DNA from: Aldehydirespirator sp965221185
GTDB taxonomy: Bacteria; Actinomycetota; Acidimicrobiia; Acidimicrobiales; Aldehydirespiratoraceae
NCBI GenBank assembly: GCA_965221185.1
Contig: OZ244866.1
Location: 2,170,001 to 2,234,000, forward strand
Length of the DNA stretch: 64,000 nucleotides
Direction: 5' to 3'
Part shown: piece by piece, positions 59,877 through 64,000 of the stretch
Layout of the letters: each line of letters opens with the position of its first letter
Numbering within the stretch: position 1 is the first letter of the stretch
Notes under the pieces: model-generated
Database searches by the model: none
Seen by the model: the letters and a program-made list of their open reading frames with translations, nothing else
Told to the model about the DNA's origin: nothing
Position numbers and translations under genes: made by a program

Positions 59877-61638
59877 GGGAGGGCGCCGACGCTACCAGGC
59901 CCAGAGAGAGGGCGGAGCGGACGGCTGAGGCCGCGGTGTGGCCCAGGCCGCAGATCGAAGCGTCCACCATGACCTCGGCCATATCGTCGATGAGGGCCCG
60001 GCGGGCCGGCGACAGCGAGCCCCGCTTCTGCATCTGCACCAGGGTCTCATGCTGGCGCACTGCGCCGACCCGGCAAGGCACGCACTGCCCGCACGACTCG
60101 TTTCGGAAGAACTCGGCGATACGCACGACCACGGCAGTCATGTCGACCGACGTGTCGAAGGCCATTACCACGCCCGAGCCGAGGGTGGTGCCCGCGGCTC
60201 GGGTGTCCTCCAGGGTCAGCGGCAAGCCGAGCGAGTCAGGGCCGACGAACGACCCGGCCGCCCCGCCCATCAGGACCGCCTGCAGCTCGCCGGTGCCGGT
60301 GATGCCCCCGGCCAGCGCCAGCACATCTCCGAGCGTCGTGCCGAACGGCACCTCGTAGAGGCCGGGACGCCCGACGTTCCCCGAAAGGCACAGCAGCTTG
60401 GTGCCCGGAGAGCGCTCGGTTCCCCGGCTGCGGTAGGCGTCGGGACCCTCGATGATGACGTCGAGGACGTTGAGCAGAGTCTCGGGGTTGTTGACGGCGG
60501 TGGGCTCGCCGAAGAGGCCGTGGGTGGTAGGGAACGGGGGCTTGTTGCGGGGCTCGCCGCGGAATCCCTCCAACGAGTTGAACAGAGCGGTCTCCTCGCC
60601 GCAGATGTAGGCGCCCGCCCCCCGCCAGATAGCGATGTCGAAGTCGTGGCCGGTGCCGGCCGCGTCCGGGCCGAGCAGGCCCGCGGTTCGAACCGCGTCG
60701 ATGGCGCCCTGCAGGCGGGCGGTGGCCAGCGGGTACTCGCCCCTGATGTAGATCCAGCCGTTGTGGGCCCCGGTGGCGAGACCGGCGATGGTCATGGTCT
60801 CGATCACCGCGAACGGGTCTTGCTCCATCACGATGCGGTCCTTGAACGTGCCCGGCTCGGACTCGTCGCAGTTGGCCACCACATGCTTGGGCCGCCCGGT
60901 TTCGGCGGCCACGGCCCGCCACTTCACTCCGGTCGGGAAGGCCGCTCCGCCCCGCCCCGACAGGCCGGAGTCGGCCACGGCCTCCAGGACCGCCTCCGCT
61001 CCCATCTGCCCGGCCCGTCGCAGCGCCTCGTAGCCGCCGTGGGCGATGTAGGACTCCAGCGACTCGGGGTCGGCTGTGCCGATGCGGCGCAGCAACCGCA
61101 GAGACGGATCCCCGGCCTGAGGAAGCTCGAAGGGCTCGGCGTCGGCGGGCACATAGTCGGGCCGGCCCCCGGCACCTTGCACGAACAGCGCGGGGGCACG
61201 CTCGCACTGGCCCAGGCACGGCCCCAAGTGCACATGGCCGCCTTCAGCCCTGACCGAGGAGGCCAGGTCGTCATAGCCCGCGATCTGGCAGGCCGCGTCG
61301 ACGCACACGTGGAACGTGTCGCCGTCGTGATCCGGCGGCTCGGTGCGGAACAGGTCATAGAACGTGGCCACGCCGAAGGCCTCGGCCGGGGGCACGCCCA
61401 GCACTTCGGCCACATGGTTGATGCCTCCGGGGCTGATCCAGCCGGCCGCGTTCTGCAGGGCGTGGAGCGCGGGCAGCAGGTAGTGGCGGCGCTCGCGGCG
61501 CCGGGCCCGGCCGGAGGTATAGAGCCGCTCGGTCTCGGGGCGCACCACCGGGTCCACGCCCCGGGCGAGCAGCGCCGCGTCGACCGCGGCCGCCTCGAAG
61601 TCGGTGGCGCGGTCCGCGCCCAGATAGAGATCGGTCAT
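59845..61638 (-). CDS. fdhB: Formate dehydrogenase NAD/FMN subunit (NuoE-NuoF fusion)
   Basis: 597 residues. The first 160 residues resemble NuoE (HYLLPALHALQNAAGWI, CVDAACQIAG and CLGQCERAPA ligating [2Fe-2S]); the rest is NuoF: LSGRGGAAFPTGVKWRAVAA for FMN, NCDESEPGTFKDR, ICGEETALFNSLEG and ESCGQCVPCRVGA for [4Fe-4S]. It passes electrons from formate to NAD+. Begins 3 bp after the fdhA stop, so it is translated with it. End lies inside the dispersed repeat. Confidence 0.92.
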   Translation of the reverse strand: MTDLYLGADRATDFEAAAVDAALLARGVDPVVRPETERLYTSGRARRRERRHYLLPALHALQNAAGWISPGGINHVAEVLGVPPAEAFGVATFYDLFRTEPPDHDGDTFHVCVDAACQIAGYDDLASSVRAEGGHVHLGPCLGQCERAPALFVQGAGGRPDYVPADAEPFELPQAGDPSLRLLRRIGTADPESLESYIAHGGYEALRRAGQMGAEAVLEAVADSGLSGRGGAAFPTGVKWRAVAAETGRPKHVVANCDESEPGTFKDRIVMEQDPFAVIETMTIAGLATGAHNGWIYIRGEYPLATARLQGAIDAVRTAGLLGPDAAGTGHDFDIAIWRGAGAYICGEETALFNSLEGFRGEPRNKPPFPTTHGLFGEPTAVNNPETLLNVLDVIIEGPDAYRSRGTERSPGTKLLCLSGNVGRPGLYEVPFGTTLGDVLALAGGITGTGELQAVLMGGAAGSFVGPDSLGLPLTLEDTRAAGTTLGSGVVMAFDTSVDMTAVVVRIAEFFRNESCGQCVPCRVGAVRQHETLVQMQKRGSLSPARRALIDDMAEVMVDASICGLGHTAASAVRSALSLGLVASAPSQEAERIGGSR

Positions 61639-61641
61639 GCG

Positions 61642-63570
61642 CTAGGCGGGGGCGGGTTCCGGCTCAAGCTTGGAAATGCGGATGGCGGCCGCCTTGAACT
61701 CCGACGTTCCCGAGCGCGGATCCCACTCGTCGTTGGTCAGGACGTTGGCGTCCACCAACTCGGGGAAATGGAAGGTCGTGAACGTGAGACCCGTCGGGAT
61801 GTCCGGCTGCACGCGCACATCCATCTCCACCGAGCCCCGGGGCGAGCTGACCAGTACGCGCTCCCCGTCGGCCACGCCGAGCGCGGCCGCGTCGGCCGGG
61901 TTGACGTCGATGGCGTCGCCGTAGCGGATGGGCGAGGCGTAGCCGCCCGACTGCACACCGGTGTTGTAGGAGTCGAGCGCCCGGCCGGTGGTGAGCCGCA
62001 GCGGGAAGTCGTCTGTGAGCCGCTCCTTGGGGGGAGCGTGGTCTGTGATGCTGAACGGCACCGGGTCGCGGCCCTCGAGGTCGTCGGCCCACAGCCAGCC
62101 ATGCAGGAACAGCGAGCCGGGATGGTCCTCGCTCGGGCACGGCCACTGGATGCCCCCGGCGGCCTCAAGGCGCTCCCAGGACATGCCAGCATGCATCGGC
62201 GACAGCGACCGCACCTCGTCCCACAGCTCCTCGGAGCTGGGGTGGCCCCAGTCGACGCCGAGGCGGCGGGCCAGTTCGCCGATGATATCGATGTCGTGTC
62301 GGGCCTGGCCGGGGGGCGGCACTGCGGCCCGCACCCGCTGCACCCGCCGCTCGCTGGAGGTGACCGTGCCCTCGGACTCGGCCCAGGCCACCGAGGCGGG
62401 CAGCACCACATCGGCCATCTCCGCGGTGCGGGTCATGAAGATGTCCTGCACAACCAGGATGTCGAGACCGGCCAGCAACTTGCGAGCGTGCGCGACATCG
62501 GCCTCGGAGTCGGCAGGGTTCTCACCGATCACGTAGCAGGCCCGCAGCTCGCCGGCTTCCATCGCCTCGAACATCAGCGTCAGGTGCTTGCCGGGCACGC
62601 CGTTGAGCTCGGTGCCGTAGACGGCCTCGAACTTGGCCCGCACCGCTTCGTCGGCCACATCCTGGAAGCCGGGGAACTTGTTGGGAATGGCGCCCATGTC
62701 GCCGCCGCCCTGCACATTGTTCTGGCCTCGCAGCGGCACCAGCCCCGAGCCCCAGCGGCCGACATGGCCGGTGAGCAGGGCCAGATTGCACAGCGACACC
62801 ACGTTGTCGACCGCGTTGTGGTGCTCGGTGATGCCCAGGGTCCACAGGATCTGGGCGGTGTCCGCGCTGGCGTAGGCGTGGGCCATGTCACGTATCGCCT
62901 CGGCCGGCACGCCCGTGGCGTCGGCGGCCCAGTCGAGGGTGCACGACTCGACGTGGGCGGCATAAGCCTCAAAACCCTCGGTGGCGTGCGCGATGAAGTC
63001 GGCGTTGTGCAGCCCGGCGTGGATGATCTCGCGCCCCATCGCGTTGGCCAGCGCGATATCGGTGCCCACCGACAGTCCCAGCCAGCGGTCGGCGAACTTG
63101 GCCGAAGACGTGCGGCGGGGGTCGATGGAATACATGCGGGCGCCGTTGGCCAGGCCCTTGAGGACGTGGTGGAAGTAGATCGGGTGGGCCTCACGGGCGT
63201 TGGAGCCCCACAGCAGGATCACATCGGCCTGCTCGACCTCTTCATACGACGAGGTTCCGCCTCCCGCTCCGAACACTGTCGCCAGACCGACGACGGAGGG
63301 AGCGTGTCAAGTTCGATTGCAGGAGTCGATGTTGTTCGACCCGATCGCCGTGCGGATGAACTTCTGGGCCGCGTAGTTCATCTCGTTGGTGGCCTTGGAG
63401 CAGCTGAACATGCCGAAGCCTTCGGGCCCATGGCGGTCTAGCACCGCACGGAAGCCGTCGACGGCCCGGTCGAGGGCCTCGTCCCAGGTGGCGGGACGCA
63501 GCCGCCCGCCGTCGCGCACCATCGGAGTGTGGAGCCTCGGCAGCCGCTTGTCGCGTGATCTTGCGCCCAT
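61642..63570 (-). CDS. fdhA: Selenocysteine-containing formate dehydrogenase catalytic subunit
   Basis: 642 residues, with an in-frame TGA at 63309-63307 read as selenocysteine 88. The codons around it give NNIDSCNRT-U-HAPSVVGLAT, matching the formate dehydrogenase active-site block in which Sec or Cys is followed by His. Before it: RPATWDEALDRAVDGF and MFSCSKATNEMNYA; after: VILLWGSNAREAHPIYFHHV, WTLGITEHHNAVDNV, GQNNVQGGGDMGAIPNKFPG, and the C-terminal molybdopterin domain (LRLTTGRALDSYNTG). It oxidises formate at a Mo/W-bis-PGD centre. AAGGAAGG precedes ATG 63570. It lacks the N-terminal [4Fe-4S] domain, supplied by the 58866 protein. Confidence 0.9.
63265..63309 (-). promoter_or_regulatory. 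Bacterial SECIS element downstream of the Sec codon
   Basis: Twelve bases after the TGA (63309-63307), GTCGTC (63294-63289) pairs with GGCGAC (63283-63278) around loop GGTCT (63288-63284). CGCTCC (63304-63299) can pair with GGAGCG (63270-63265) as a lower stem. The loop GGUCU begins 12+6 bases from UGA, the same distance and sequence as in E. coli fdhF; SelB recognises such loops. Confidence 0.85.
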
Positions 63571-63614
63571 TGCCCTTCCTTGTCCTCAGTCAGTCATAAC
63601 TTTCGGGGGCGACC

Positions 63615-64000
63615 TCAACCCAACGACAGGGTCTCACGCGCCTGGTCCGAATTCTGAATCCTGCCACCCATCGCTTCCACCACCTCGCGCGCCCGGTTCA
63701 CCAAGTCTGCGTTGGAGGCGAACACGCCACGGGCCAGGTAGAGATTGTCCTCCAGGCCGACTCTGACGTGGCCGCCGAGCAGAATCGCCTGGGCGACCCA
63801 CGGCATCTGCTGCGCCGACAGCGCGAAGGTGGTGAACTCGGCTCGGGCGGGCAGCAGGTGGGTCAACGCGGTCAAGAGGCCCACATCGTTGGGCATGCCG
63901 TAGGGGATGCCGGTGCACAGCTGGATCCAGGGCGGGTCGTCGACCAGGCCCTCGTCCACCAGCGTGTTGGCCAGCCACAGGTGGCCGGTGTCGAAGATCT
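63615..64000 (-). CDS. BKACE family (DUF849) protein, 5' end beyond window
   Basis: The C-terminal part of a beta-keto acid cleavage enzyme: IFDTGHLWLANTLVDEG, GIPYGMPNDVGLL, then LLGGHVRVGLEDNLYLARGV with the metal/substrate residues, and a final GGRIQNSDQARETLSLG. The family condenses beta-keto acids with acetyl-CoA. Frame is open to the window edge at 64000. Upstream of the fdh operon on the same strand, 44 bp away; a link is possible but unproven. Confidence 0.85.
   Translation of the reverse strand, partial: IFDTGHLWLANTLVDEGLVDDPPWIQLCTGIPYGMPNDVGLLTALTHLLPARAEFTTFALSAQQMPWVAQAILLGGHVRVGLEDNLYLARGVFASNADLVNRAREVVEAMGGRIQNSDQARETLSLG

Noticed and set aside
59938..63441. A 1167-codon + strand open frame opposite fdhB/fdhA
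   Set aside because: Antisense shadow of formate-dehydrogenase genes with no known domain and low-complexity composition.
63307..63570. A separate 87-residue protein ending at the TGA
   Set aside because: The frame continues with formate dehydrogenase sequence past the TGA, and the SECIS hairpin supports selenocysteine.

Overview
This window is high-GC, gene-dense DNA on both strands and reads as an actinobacterial chromosome. Markers are an F420-type luciferase-like oxidoreductase, an actinobacterial-type Crp regulator, a DUF2510 protein, a DUF222/HNH protein, group II truncated haemoglobin, and the ATP-grasp / alpha-E / transglutaminase cluster. Several genes start on ATG or GTG with a TANNNT-like hexamer 6-8 nt upstream and no Shine-Dalgarno sequence, which suggests leaderless mRNAs. 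An Acidimicrobiia-like, possibly marine or host-associated, organism is my inference from the mix of P450, sterol-desaturase-like enzymes, sulfoacetaldehyde acetyltransferase and formate dehydrogenase. No rRNA, tRNA, CRISPR array, integrase or transposase gene was seen.

Layout. 0-10 kb: housekeeping and catabolic genes (IMPDH/GMPR family, P450, SDR, lipoprotein GDPD, rlmB, ispF, ispD, crp), with copies of a dispersed intergenic repeat. 10.2-15.5 kb: an accessory island between crp and meaB. It holds a translationally coupled operon of SF1 helicase, DarT-like ADP-ribosyltransferase and DraG-like ADP-ribosylglycohydrolase, followed by two opposed, overlapping CxxC-rich zinc-ribbon genes. 15.5-19.3 kb: meaB plus methylmalonyl-CoA mutase and a small membrane protein. 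19.3-27.5 kb: epimerase/SDR pair, typA, a secreted 5'-nucleotidase with a LysM domain, a truncated SDR, a VOC protein and a membrane hydroxylase. 27.5-30 kb: a gene graveyard (PIN and LysM remnants) and an AlbA/Schlafen-type ATP-binding protein. 30-45 kb: xsc, a frameshifted copA, a HisC-like aminotransferase, a MoaD-like protein with a three-subunit xanthine-dehydrogenase-family enzyme, a second membrane hydroxylase, an MpaB-like protein, dinG, a frameshifted DUF2510 protein and glbO. 45-58 kb: DUF222/HNH, D-aminoacylase, esterase, tandem MFS duplicates, the ATP-grasp/alpha-E/transglutaminase operon, a dienelactone-hydrolase-like protein and a FMN alpha-hydroxyacid dehydrogenase. 58-64 kb: a formate dehydrogenase operon and a partial BKACE gene.

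The two strongest discoveries are these. (1) The formate dehydrogenase catalytic gene reads through an in-frame TGA at 63307-63309, in the position of the active-site selenocysteine, followed by a bacterial SECIS hairpin whose GGTCT loop sits where it does in E. coli fdhF. The same enzyme is split, with its [4Fe-4S] domain carried by a separate ferredoxin-like subunit two genes downstream. (2) The helicase/DarT/ARH operon looks like a DarTG-type toxin-antitoxin or defence module. Its antitoxin is a DraG-fold hydrolase rather than the usual macrodomain, and a helicase is coupled to it. Two genes (copA and the DUF2510 gene) are broken by single-base changes in G runs, which could be assembly errors or real mutations.
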